Source: CAVPMW01 sp963706515 (GTDB taxonomy: Bacteria; Chloroflexota; Anaerolineae; Anaerolineales; UBA4823). From it: a stretch of 57,998 nt of DNA. The notes under the pieces were generated by a model. It was not told the DNA's origin. It saw only the letters and a list, made by a program, of their open reading frames with translations, and ran no database searches. Position numbers and translations under genes: made by a program. Location of the stretch: positions 1 through 57,998 of the forward strand of contig CAVPMW010000024.1 in NCBI GenBank assembly GCA_963706515.1. Reading direction: 5' to 3'. Below, piece after piece: positions 37,234 through 46,395 of this stretch. Each line of letters starts with the position of its first letter. Positions within the stretch are counted from its first letter, which is position 1.

Positions 37234-40200
37234 ATGTCCGCATCAATTCCTGACAGCACTCTGGAGAAATTCACGAACTTCGGAGATTTGCTGCGTTTTC
37301 TAAGACGCCGCGCCGGCATCACCCAGCTGGAACTTTCCATTGCTGTCGGCTATAGCGACGCGCAAATCAGCCGCCTCGAACAAAATCAGCGCCCTCCGGA
37401 CATTCCAACCATTGAGGCGCGCTTTGTCCCTGCTCTCGACCTGGAAGATGAGCCGAAAGTCGTTATGCGATTATTAGATTTGGCTGCCAATGTGCGCCGT
37501 GAGGATGCGCCTGGTTTGGGAATCTGCCCGTATAAAGGCTTGAGCTATTTCGACGAAGCCGATGCGGATTTATTTGTGGGGCGAGAAATCTTGACCAGTA
37601 AGCTGACCGAGCGCATCCTTTGCCTGTCATCTAATGAGTCACCCGATCAGATCCATTTTCTGGCTATCGTTGGTGCATCGGGCAGCGGTAAATCATCATT
37701 AGCGCGCGCTGGCTTGATCCCTGCACTGCGCTGGAATAAGGCATCCGCGGAATGGCAGGTATTTGTCCTGACTCCGGCTGACCATCCCCTTGAGAGTCTG
37801 GCAGCAGCCCTCACGCAGGGTGATCCATCGGTCGCTGCGACAGCCGCATTTATGGATGACCTGGCGCGTGACCAGCGCTGCCTGCACCTGTTCGCCAGTC
37901 ACAAGCTGGGCTCTGCCAAAAACTCGCGCGTATTGCTTTTAGTGGACCAATTTGAAGAAGTTTTTGCCCTGTGCCGCTCGGAGCTAGAAAGAGCATCGTT
38001 TATTTACAATCTGCTCACGGCTGCCTCGGAAGTAAATGGTCCGGTGATGGTTGTTATTACCTTGCGTGCAGATTTCTATTCTTATTGCGCAAATTATTCC
38101 GATTTGCGCGAAGCCCTGGCAAAGAGTCAGGAATATATCGGTGCCATGAACGACGACGAATTACGTCGAGCAATCGAAGAGCCCGCGCTGCGCGGTCAAT
38201 GGGAGTTTGAACCCGGGCTGGTTGATTTATTAATGCATGAAGTGGGTCATGAGCCCGGTGCTTTGCCGCTGCTTTCCCACGCACTGCTGGAAACCTGGCA
38301 GCGACGGCGCGGCCGGATCATGACGTTGAGCGGCTACACCTCCTCAGGTGGAGTGCGGGGCGCTATCGCTGAGACAGCCGAGGCTGTTTTCACCGATCGG
38401 TTCACGCCTCAAGATCAAGATATCGCCCGCCGCATCTTCCTGCGCTTGACTGAATTGGGTGAAGAGCCTGCCTCAGGCGATACTCGCCGCCGCGTGGCGC
38501 TCACCGAATTAACCATGAGACCAGAAGAAGCCGATGCAACCCGGAATGTTCTGAAGGTGTTAGCAGATGCCCGCTTGATCACCACCAGTGAAGAAAACGT
38601 TGAGGTCGCCCACGAAGCATTGATCCGTGAGTGGCCGAGATTACGCGAATGGCTCGAAGATAACCGGGAAGGATTGCTCATCCACCGGCGACTGATTGAA
38701 GCCTCGCAGGAATGGGATGATCTCGCCCGTGAGCCGGAACTGTTGTATCGCGGCGCCAGGTTGATCCAGGCGCAGGAATGGGGTGAGACATATCAGACTG
38801 AAATGAACGATTTGGAACGCGAGTTCCTGGATGCTTCCATCTCGTGGGCTGAGCAGGAGATGGCTGAGCGGGAAGAGCAGCGACTGCGCGAGCTCGAAGC
38901 GGCACAGAAATTGGCTGAAGCGGAAAAACAGCGCGCTGAGGCACAAACGAGATTCGCAAGACAATTGACCAGGCGCGCTGTGTATCTCACGGGTGCGATG
39001 ATCATAGCCTTGCTGATGGCTTTCACGGCGCTGTACTTCGGTTCGCGGGCACGGCAGACTGCGGTCACTTCCCAAAATGAGCGGCGGATTGCAACATCGC
39101 GTGAATTAGCCGCTGATGCTCTCAACAATCTAAGCGTGGATCCCGAACGGAGTATGCTGTTAGCCATGCAGTCTATTTCAACGACCCGTTCAACGGATGC
39201 TACCGTGCTCCCTGAATCATTGGAAGCTTTGCATCGCTCAATTGTCTCCTCCCCAATCAGGTACATGCTCGAAGGACACGGGACGAAGGTGTTAACTGCA
39301 GCGTTCAGCCCAGATGGAAAATCTCTCGCTACGATCGGGGATGACGGAACAACGATCCTATGGGATTCCTTAAATGGCGCCGAGCTGCGCCGTTTGCCGG
39401 GTACTACCCAAAAAAGGGAAAACCTTACTGATCAGCGGCTCGCGTATAGCCCGGATGGCAAGCTGCTCGCAGCCTGCGATAGCGACCAGATTAAAATCTA
39501 TAACCCATCTACCGGAGATCTCGTCATGACCCTTGAAGGCGAGCAGGCAGATGCATCGGCTGTGGCTTTCAGTCCGGATGGAAAATACCTTGCTTCGGGG
39601 AGTATGGATGGAAAAGCGCGGATTTGGGATGCCAGCACAGGTGCTCTGCTTCACCTTCTGTCTGGTCACTCGGACGCTGTGGAGAGTGTGACTTATAGTC
39701 CAGATGGAAAATGGCTGGTAACGACTAGCGATGATGCTACGTTTAAAATCTGGGATGCAGCCACCGGCGCATTGTTGCGCGATTTTACCGGGTTTAGCGG
39801 ATTAATCGACAGTGCTGCTTTCAGCCCCGATGGAACCCGCCTGGCGTTTACCGCAGACGGCTCGTTGCATGTGTGGCAGGTCGATATCAATTTGGTCAAC
39901 GAAAACTATGCGCTCACCAAGCACGAGATTTATACGATACCGGAGGGTGGCGCTGTCGTATTTAGCCCGGACGGAAGCCGCCTGGCTGCCGCTGCCGGGG
40001 ATGTGGCTAAAGTATGGGATGCTGCCACCGGAGGCGAACTGATGACCTTGGTGGGTCATACCGGATGGGTGAGTGATGTGGCTTTCAGCCCGGATGGTGA
40101 GCGCCTGGCTAGCACAAGCCTGGATAAAACAGTGAAGATATGGAGCCTTGAGCCTGGCGCGGAATCGGTCACGGTTTCCGGCCCAGGGGCAGTTTATGGG

Positions 40201-41166
40201 GTCCGGCTCGCTTATAATCCGAACGGGCAGGAGTTTGCGACGAGTGCAGGGGACGGCTCGGCAACCATCTGGGATGCGACCAATGGCCAGCCTCTGCGTA
40301 CTTTTAGCGGACACGATCGAGAAGTCTTGAGTGTAGCTTTCAGCTCCGACGGAAAGCGCTTTGCAACAGGCAGTCTCGATACCACTGCAATGGTTTGGGA
40401 TAGCGCCACCGGGAAGAAGCTGCTAACCCTTTCCGGTCACGAGATGGGGGTGCGGGATATTGCCTTCAGCCCGGATGGAAGCCTGATTGCCACCGGAGGT
40501 TTCGATGGAAAAGCCATCCTTTGGGATGCAACCAAAGGTGAGCCACTGCATACGATCCTCGGACATGAAGGTCTCGTGCTGGGAGTGGCTTTCAGCCCCG
40601 ATGGGACCCACCTGGCAACCTCGAGCACAGATAAGACCGCAAAAATATGGGATGTGAAATCAGGCCAATTGTTGCTTACTCTTACCGGTCACACGGATGG
40701 GATACCAGATATCGCCTACAGCCCCGATGGTACGATGATCGCCACGGGAAGCGGGGATGCAACTGTAAAAATCTGGGATGCAGCCACGGGCAAGGAGCTG
40801 CGCACGCTGCCCGGCCACGGCTCTCAAATCCAATCGGTTGCCTTCAGCCCGGATGGCAAAATCCTCGCCTCGGGAAGCGGTGACCATACGGCGAAGCTGT
40901 GGGATGTTGCAACCGGTAAGGAGCTCCTAACTCTCCCTGGAGACCTGGGTGGTGTGACTGGAGTTGCTTTTAGTATTTTAGATGGAGGTTCCAATCTCGT
41001 CGTCGCCAGTGCAGATGGCGTGGTACGGGTATTTCTCCTGAACACCGACGAACTTCTTCCACTGGCCCGATCGCGTGTGACGCGCTCACTTACCGACGCG
41101 GAATGCCAACGGTATTTGCACGTCGATCAATGTCCAGGTTCGTCATCTTGGCAAAGCAATAAATAA
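37234..41166 (+). CDS. HTH-STAND NTPase with 14 WD40 repeats
   Basis: An intact protein of 1310 residues. An XRE-type HTH (about residues 14-65; LLRFLRRRAGITQLELSIAV, SDAQISRLEQNQRPP) is followed by an nSTAND1 NTPase with Walker A GASGSGKSSLARAG (about 146-159), Walker B VLLLVDQFEEVF and the GALPLLSHALLETW sensor segment. A coiled coil (about 540-580) and one transmembrane helix (about 583-602) follow. Then 14 WD40 blades (about 677-1285), most reading FSPDGxxxATxSxDxTxxIWD, would make two seven-bladed propellers. GGAGGATAGG precedes ATG 37234; an upstream in-frame ATG lacks an SD. Such proteins act as ligand-triggered switches in signalling or defence. The ligand and output are unknown. Confidence 0.9.
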   Translation: MSASIPDSTLEKFTNFGDLLRFLRRRAGITQLELSIAVGYSDAQISRLEQNQRPPDIPTIEARFVPALDLEDEPKVVMRLLDLAANVRREDAPGLGICPYKGLSYFDEADADLFVGREILTSKLTERILCLSSNESPDQIHFLAIVGASGSGKSSLARAGLIPALRWNKASAEWQVFVLTPADHPLESLAAALTQGDPSVAATAAFMDDLARDQRCLHLFASHKLGSAKNSRVLLLVDQFEEVFALCRSELERASFIYNLLTAASEVNGPVMVVITLRADFYSYCANYSDLREALAKSQEYIGAMNDDELRRAIEEPALRGQWEFEPGLVDLLMHEVGHEPGALPLLSHALLETWQRRRGRIMTLSGYTSSGGVRGAIAETAEAVFTDRFTPQDQDIARRIFLRLTELGEEPASGDTRRRVALTELTMRPEEADATRNVLKVLADARLITTSEENVEVAHEALIREWPRLREWLEDNREGLLIHRRLIEASQEWDDLAREPELLYRGARLIQAQEWGETYQTEMNDLEREFLDASISWAEQEMAEREEQRLRELEAAQKLAEAEKQRAEAQTRFARQLTRRAVYLTGAMIIALLMAFTALYFGSRARQTAVTSQNERRIATSRELAADALNNLSVDPERSMLLAMQSISTTRSTDATVLPESLEALHRSIVSSPIRYMLEGHGTKVLTAAFSPDGKSLATIGDDGTTILWDSLNGAELRRLPGTTQKRENLTDQRLAYSPDGKLLAACDSDQIKIYNPSTGDLVMTLEGEQADASAVAFSPDGKYLASGSMDGKARIWDASTGALLHLLSGHSDAVESVTYSPDGKWLVTTSDDATFKIWDAATGALLRDFTGFSGLIDSAAFSPDGTRLAFTADGSLHVWQVDINLVNENYALTKHEIYTIPEGGAVVFSPDGSRLAAAAGDVAKVWDAATGGELMTLVGHTGWVSDVAFSPDGERLASTSLDKTVKIWSLEPGAESVTVSGPGAVYGVRLAYNPNGQEFATSAGDGSATIWDATNGQPLRTFSGHDREVLSVAFSSDGKRFATGSLDTTAMVWDSATGKKLLTLSGHEMGVRDIAFSPDGSLIATGGFDGKAILWDATKGEPLHTILGHEGLVLGVAFSPDGTHLATSSTDKTAKIWDVKSGQLLLTLTGHTDGIPDIAYSPDGTMIATGSGDATVKIWDAATGKELRTLPGHGSQIQSVAFSPDGKILASGSGDHTAKLWDVATGKELLTLPGDLGGVTGVAFSILDGGSNLVVASADGVVRVFLLNTDELLPLARSRVTRSLTDAECQRYLHVDQCPGSSSWQSNK

Positions 41167-41184
41167 TACAATAAATTATATTGG

Positions 41185-41289
41185 ACTTACGCATTTCGCT
41201 GAGGAATTGCCGGAAATAAGGGTGAAGGGCGGGCATATGCCCGCCCTTCACCCTTATTTCCGGACTTTTTCCTTTATAACTGCGTAACT
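41185..41289. mobile_element. palindromic MITE-like element with 54-bp perfect inner palindrome
   Basis: The centre (41210-41263) is a perfect palindrome with 27-base arms meeting at CAT/ATG and no loop. The outer ends are ACTTACGCA at 41185 and TGCGTAACT at 41281, inverted apart from one base, joined to the centre by unrelated AT-rich sequence of about 16 bases on each side. A 10-base direct repeat, ATTATATTGG, lies at 41175-41184 and 41297-41306. There is no coding potential. It sits directly after the WD40 gene stop and may also act as its terminator. Confidence 0.7.
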
Positions 41290-41348
41290 CTTAATGATTA
41301 TATTGGTTTTAAACCGTGTCTGATTAACCCACGGTGCAAATCTGCATC

Positions 41349-41984
41349 TCACTCCAACGTCGGGATGCGCCGTACCAGCTCAGCCCAACCATCACCGGTC
41401 GCTTCCTGGATGAGCGGTTTGACCTGGGCGAATATGGGAGGCGGCATCACCATTTGCCAGATCCGGGTCATGTTCTCGCGGTCGTCGTCGCCCAACAGGG
41501 GGAACATCCAGGCGATCACCTCGGGGAAGCGCTCTTGCGGCACGGTGCTGGACATGATGCCGACTGCCTTGCCCTGATCAGGCAAAGACACTCGCTCCCG
41601 CATGAGGCGGTATAAATGAGCGTCTTCCTTCCCGAGGTGGATGTCGAGGTGGAACTTGAACGCTGCCGTGGCGCGCGCCGTTTCCAATGCGTCGCGTGCC
41701 GCCACCGCCGCGTCCAGGGCGTCGAACGCTGCATCCAGGCCGCGGTGGTCTCTCTCGTACGCCTCGGCGACCGACGGCGCGACGGCTTCCACCGCTGGGA
41801 AGATAGCCAGCTCCTCTCCGTGGGCGTGCCAGACCAGCACTTCGTTGAAGAAGCGGAAGCGCTCCACCGCCGGCGTTAGCCCCGCCACTCCGCGCGCCGA
41901 GTCAAGCGCTGCAGCGTCGATCCCGCCCATGTCGCGCCTGAAAGCATTGTGGATTGCCATGATTGCATCCAGTGGTTCTGCCAT
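41349..41984 (-). CDS. hemerythrin-domain protein
   Basis: A 211-residue four-helix protein with hemerythrin-type metal ligands: IHNAFRRDM, then LVWHAHGEELAIFPAVE (HxxxE), ERDHRGLDAAF, and FHLDIHLGKEDAHLYRLM. A predicted di-iron site would bind O2, NO or peroxide, or serve iron storage or sensing. No additional domain or signal peptide is seen; the C-terminal 70 residues include a Trp/Met-rich helix. GGGAGGG lies before ATG 41984. It is followed on the same strand by two methyltransferase genes, but the 120-base gaps make an operon uncertain. Confidence 0.88.
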   Translation of the reverse strand: MAEPLDAIMAIHNAFRRDMGGIDAAALDSARGVAGLTPAVERFRFFNEVLVWHAHGEELAIFPAVEAVAPSVAEAYERDHRGLDAAFDALDAAVAARDALETARATAAFKFHLDIHLGKEDAHLYRLMRERVSLPDQGKAVGIMSSTVPQERFPEVIAWMFPLLGDDDRENMTRIWQMVMPPPIFAQVKPLIQEATGDGWAELVRRIPTLE

Positions 41985-42107
41985 TTTTTGTCCCTCCCGG
42001 TATTTTCGTTTTTAAAAATATACGATAGGAAGATTATAGTACAGGTGCACAGGAATCACGGTCGAAGCCCACCTGATTATATGGCGATTGCCGTGACTGC
42101 CTCTCGC

Positions 42108-42653
42108 TCACTTCGGAATACAGCGCAGATGATCCCGGCTCTCTTCCACGATCTCCCATTTTCCGGACCGGTTGAGCTTCTCGAGCGTCCTCTGGCGCGA
42201 CTGGTGCCCATCGTCCAGCACCAGCACGCCCTCCGGGCGCACGATCCGCTGGAGCTCCGCCAGCAGGGCTGCAGGGTCGCTCACCCCGAAAAACATGTCC
42301 AGGGCAAACGCCATATCCGCACAGTGGGTGGGAATATCGGTCGCATACCCTTTCGCCAGGATGGGTTGGATGTTCTTCAAGCCCTGGGCTGCCATCTTCT
42401 CTTTCACAGACTCAAGCGCCAGCTCCTGCACGTCGACCGCATATACCCTGCCCAGTCGTCCGACTAGTTTGGCGAAGCGGACTGTGTATCTCCCCGGACC
42501 ACAGCCATAATCGACGACGGTCATCCCCTCCCGGATTCCGAAGCTCGCCACCCGTTTATCGATGCTCGGAAAGATCGCGTCTTTGAGTGCCATCGTCGCG
42601 GACATCATGCGGAAGGCGAAGTCCGGCATTCTGTCTCGATCAGCGTTTGACAT
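42108..42653 (-). CDS. class I SAM-dependent methyltransferase
   Basis: An intact 181-residue methyltransferase of the UbiE/type 11 class. Motif I is TVVDYGCGPGRYTVRFAKLV, the acidic end of strand 2 is VYAVDVQELALESVKEK, and motif II is MAFALDMFFGVSDPAALLAE followed by RPEGVLVLDDGHQS. GGAGAG precedes ATG 42653. The substrate cannot be deduced; no quinone or sterol context exists here. It lies between the hemerythrin and ICMT-like genes on the same strand, and its length is at the short end for the family. Confidence 0.88.
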   Translation of the reverse strand: MSNADRDRMPDFAFRMMSATMALKDAIFPSIDKRVASFGIREGMTVVDYGCGPGRYTVRFAKLVGRLGRVYAVDVQELALESVKEKMAAQGLKNIQPILAKGYATDIPTHCADMAFALDMFFGVSDPAALLAELQRIVRPEGVLVLDDGHQSRQRTLEKLNRSGKWEIVEESRDHLRCIPK

Positions 42654-42788
42654 TATTTCTCTCCTGGGTGGATATTATTCCTAAACAGCGACCGCCAGTT
42701 CAGATTAGTGACAGTACGAGAACATTGCCCATATTCATTAACACATTAAAACCCTGCTCGCTGGCGCAGTTCCCGGGCAAACTGCGCC

Positions 42789-43352
42789 TTAATACAGGAA
42801 CGGCACCAGCTTCCAGGTATGCTGGCAATACTGCCGGTAGTCATCGCCAAACGTGGTGAGCAGCATGGCTTCTTCCACACGGATGCGATAAATGTAGATG
42901 CCGATCAGGAGCAATGCCAATACCAGCGTGGCAAGCCAATTGGCGAGTGCGAGCCCGAACCCTATCCAGAACAGAATAGAACCCAGGTATCCCGGATGGC
43001 GGATCACATGGTACGGGCCTTGGGTGACGATCACCTGCCTGTCGGTCACGCGCAGCGTCCGGGAGTAAAACGCGCCCAGGACGCGCATCGACCAGACGCG
43101 CAGCCCAATGCCCAGCAGCATGATTGCCAGACCAAGCCAGCTGACCGCAGGCAGGTGGATCTGGCCTACCCCGAGGTAATCGAGCAGCGGCGGCAGGATG
43201 ACAGCTACGCCAAGCGAAGCTCCGATCAAGAGGGTGCTGCCCCGGTCGGAATCGGTCGTCTCCAGGCTCCTGGCAGAACCTCTCTGGCGAATAGACAGTT
43301 CTATGACGAAAAAAGCTGCAACAAGCAGATACGCGACAACCGCCTGGGTCAT
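42789..43352 (-). CDS. isoprenylcysteine carboxylmethyltransferase-like membrane protein
   Basis: An intact 187-residue protein with four to five membrane helices. The family signature GPYHVIRHPGYLGSILFWIG and the distal EEAMLLTTFGDDYRQYCQ match the ICMT/PEMT-like membrane methyltransferases, which bind SAM at the membrane face. Bacterial members usually methylate lipids or small hydrophobic thiols, not prenylated proteins. GAGAGGG precedes ATG 43352. The gene is followed by the class I methyltransferase gene on the same strand. Confidence 0.88.
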   Translation of the reverse strand: MTQAVVAYLLVAAFFVIELSIRQRGSARSLETTDSDRGSTLLIGASLGVAVILPPLLDYLGVGQIHLPAVSWLGLAIMLLGIGLRVWSMRVLGAFYSRTLRVTDRQVIVTQGPYHVIRHPGYLGSILFWIGFGLALANWLATLVLALLLIGIYIYRIRVEEAMLLTTFGDDYRQYCQHTWKLVPFLY

Positions 43353-43386
43353 GCTGCCCTCTCATCAAGGAAATTGGGACCGCACA

Positions 43387-44128
43387 TCATCCCTTAGAGA
43401 CCTCTCTTGCAGCGGACGGCAGCGAGCTGACCAGGCGCAAGACTTTTTCCGCCAGGCCCGGGCGAGCCTGTTTGTTGACCCACAGCTGCGCCTCAGGCGC
43501 CCACAGCAGGATGCCGCTGAGGTGGAGAAAATCCTTGTAGAATGCGGCCGGGCTGGTGTAGCGGCTGACGGCATAAAAGGAAGGATCTTTCCCTTCTACC
43601 CTGGTTTTTATCTCCTGCATGAGCCTGCCCAGGTCGATGGAGCGCGCCAGCTCCTCTCGGGTATGGATGACCAGCAGGTTGGCCATGCCGGGCTGCATCT
43701 GTCCCAGTTTATCCAGCAGGATGCGCAGGATGCGCTCCTCTTTGCGCGGGAGGTCGATGGCGCTGCCACCGGCAGCGCCATCTACCTCCTCAGCCCGGAT
43801 GCGGGCTACTTCGATATTGAATATCAGGTTGGCCCGGTAGGTGACGGCAAAATCGGGGCCGCGCCGTTTTGCGCTGGCGTACGGCTCGTACGCCACAGCT
43901 CAGGCGGCGGTCGTTGAGCAGGCGGTAAGCGACCTCCAGCTCGCCGCGCAGGTCCAGAAGGCTTTCCGGCTCGCGGGTGACGCGGATTTTCTTGCGGATC
44001 TTATCGCGGTAGATCTCGACGAAGGCGGTAAAGCGCGAGGAGGCTTCCATCCACTGCAGCAGCGTGGCGGAGAGCAGGTGCGGCTGCTCATCGAACACAT
44101 AGGCGATCAGATCGGCCTGTTTCGTCAC
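43387..44128 (-). CDS. unknown protein, possibly PD-(D/E)XK-like (one frameshift near 43897)
   Basis: About 246 residues joined from two frames by removing one T near 43897. The start is GTG 44128, 6 bases after a TATAAT and without SD, so it may be leaderless. The middle reads ESLLDLRGELEVAYRLLNDR, then GPDFAVTYRANLIFNIEVAR. The order Glu, then PDF, then hydrophobic-IEVxR resembles the nuclease-fold core (E, PD, ExK), but the ExK Lys is an Ala here. The C-terminal part (KVLRLVSSLPSAAREVSKG) is helical. No family is recognised and the nuclease idea is speculative. Confidence 0.55.
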
Positions 44129-44274
44129 ATCCCTATTATAAGGGAAGCAGCTCCTTCAGAGCCAGCTCGGTCAACGTCTCCAGGTGTGCAGGTTACAGTC
44201 GGCTGACCGCCAAAACGGTCGACGTCCAACTACCGCTTCATATCCATTCTAGATTAACAATCAGATTAGCCGGA

Positions 44275-44320
44275 ACAGTATATTGGCAAAGGTAATAATA
44301 GTAACTATAATATATACTGT
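44275..44320 (+). promoter_or_regulatory. promoter flanked by a 9-bp inverted repeat, sugar operon
   Basis: TTGGCA (44283-44288) and TATAAT (44306-44311) are 17 bases apart. The promoter lies between ACAGTATAT (44275-44283) and ATATACTGT (44312-44320), perfect inverted repeats that could be operator halves about 37 bases apart centre to centre. It is about 380 bases upstream of the sugar-binding-protein gene. The 44321-44695 leader holds no convincing ORF. Confidence 0.65.
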
Positions 44321-44695
44321 CCTTGGATGATGATAGATCCAGGATAACTCAATTTATATAAGCTGATTTCCCGTTCGGCATGTTGGTGCTGTTCTTTCCG
44401 CCAGACGATTTGGATAAGGCATACACAGTCGCATGAAGGTCATCTCTGCTCGTGTATCTGCCATACAAGTCCGGATAACCAATATGGCACCCATGACTAA
44501 ATATCCGACCCCATCGCGGATGCATGCAGTAGCCTGCAAACGGGATGAGGGAAATCTAGATCACCCAGATAGTCAGATCAATTTTATAGTGTGGAGGAGG
44601 AGGTGGTATATCGACAAACTTTCCCAATTGCCCTCGATACCGGACCGCTATGCAACCTGTGATTCTTTGATTCACCCATTCGAAAGGAGAGAGAA

Positions 44696-46304
44696 ATGTC
44701 CAAGAAATTGATGACGCTGTTTGGCATGGTAATGGTCGGCGTATTATTGCTGACTGCCTGCGCGCCAGCCGCAACACCAGCTGCACCTGCCACTCCTCAA
44801 ACGATTGTACAAACCGTGGAGGTAGTCAAAACGGTCGAAGTCGCCGGAACTCCTCAGACCGTTGTGCAAACAGTCGTGGTGACACCTCCACCTGAGGCAA
44901 AGCCTTATGAAGGCGTTGAGCTCAACGTCCTGACCTTCACCGGCCCGCAGATCGCTGAACCCCTCCAGCGGCGCGGTCCAGACTTCGAAGCGCTGACCGG
45001 CGCCAAGGTGAACGTGACAATTGTTCCCTTTAGCGACCTCTATCAGAAAATCCTGACCGATGCCGCTACCGGGACCAACTCCTACGACGCCTGGGTCTTC
45101 GACCCCCAATGGATGGGCGATTTCATTAACCCTGGCTACGTGGAAGACCTGACCGACCGGATTAAAAATGACCCGAGCATCCAGTGGGATGACATCGCGC
45201 CATTCTTCCGCGACTTCAGCGCCACCTACGGCGGCAAGATTTACACTATCCCTCTAGATGGCGACTTCCACATGGTCTATTACCGCACCGACCTGCTCGA
45301 GCAAGCCGGCCTGAAGCCTCCCGAGACCTGGGACGATTATCTGGCGATTGCAAAGCAGTTCCATGGCAAAGACCTGAACGGCGACGGCGACCCGGATTAT
45401 GGCTCGTGCATCTCCAAGAAGCGGGCAGCTCAGGCGTACTGGTTCGTCCTCGACTTTGCGGCCTCCATGATCCAGAGCCAGGGCACTTCGCAGGGTACCT
45501 TCTTCAAGCCTGACACGATGGAACCCCTCGTTGATAATGAGGCTTTCCGTAAAGCCATGACGCTATACAAGGAAACCGGCAAGTATGGTCCACCAGATGA
45601 GCTGAACCTGGACGTAGGTAATACTCGCAGCCTGTTCACTACTGGTCGCTGTGCCTTATCCATGGACTGGGGTGACATCGGCACGCTGGCGATTGATCCA
45701 GCTACTTCTAAGGTGATCGACAAGGTAGGAGCCTCTATCCTCCCGGGTTCCAAAGAGGTATTGAATTGGGATACCGGCAAGCTGGTGCCCTGCGATGCAG
45801 ACGACCTGCCCTTACGCAGTAAACGGCGTGAACCATGCTCCCTTCGCCGCTTACGGCGGTTGGTCTGGCGCGATCAACGCCGCGGCAGATGCGAAGAAAA
45901 AGGATGCTGCTTATGCCTTCTTCTCTTACATGAGCGCACCGGCTCAGTCCAATGAAGACGTCACTATCGGCAAGACCGGCTATAACCCGTACCGCACTTC
46001 GCAGTTCCTCAACCGCCAGGCATGGGTGGAGGCGGGGATGAGCCCAGCTGCGGCGACCAATTACCTGGGTGCGATCGAAGGCAGTCTGAACAGCCCCAAC
46101 ATGGTGCTCGACCTGCGCATCCCGCAGAACCAGGCATATGAACAGGTTGTACTCGACACCGCTGTTTCTCAATACCTGGCTGGCGAAATCGACCTGGATG
46201 CCGCCATCAAGCAGATTGTAGATGGCTGGAATGAGAAAACGGACGAGCTGGGACGCGATGCCCAAGCAGAGGCTTACAAGGCCACCCTCGGCGTACAGAA
46301 GTGA
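44696..46304 (+). CDS. ABC transporter substrate-binding lipoprotein, sugar type (one frameshift near 45815)
   Basis: A family 1 extracellular sugar-binding lipoprotein of about 535 residues. The lipobox is LLLTACAP, followed by the Val/Thr-rich spacer typical of Chloroflexota (TIVQTVEVVKTVEVAGTPQT). The mature domain has VNVTIVPFSDLYQKILTDAA, YDAWVFDPQWMGDF and the AMTLYKETGKYGPPDELN region. One extra T at CCCTTACGC breaks the frame; the repaired sequence runs on through AYAFFSYMSAPAQSNEDV to TLGVQK. GAAAGGAGAGAG precedes the ATG. Two permease genes follow, but no ATPase. The ligand is inferred to be a deoxy- or aldose sugar from the fucose-isomerase neighbour. Confidence 0.88.
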
Positions 46305-46395
46305 TCTGGCTGTACACCTCCGGATAATTCTTTGATCCATTCGAGGCCCGGCTCAGCCTGGGCCGGGCCTCGAACCTCCAGATTACGGAATTCAT

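Noticed and set aside
39260..41090. Repeated DNA stretches of about 120-130 bases
   Set aside because: They are explained by the 14 WD40 blades of the STAND protein, with diverged nucleotide sequence.
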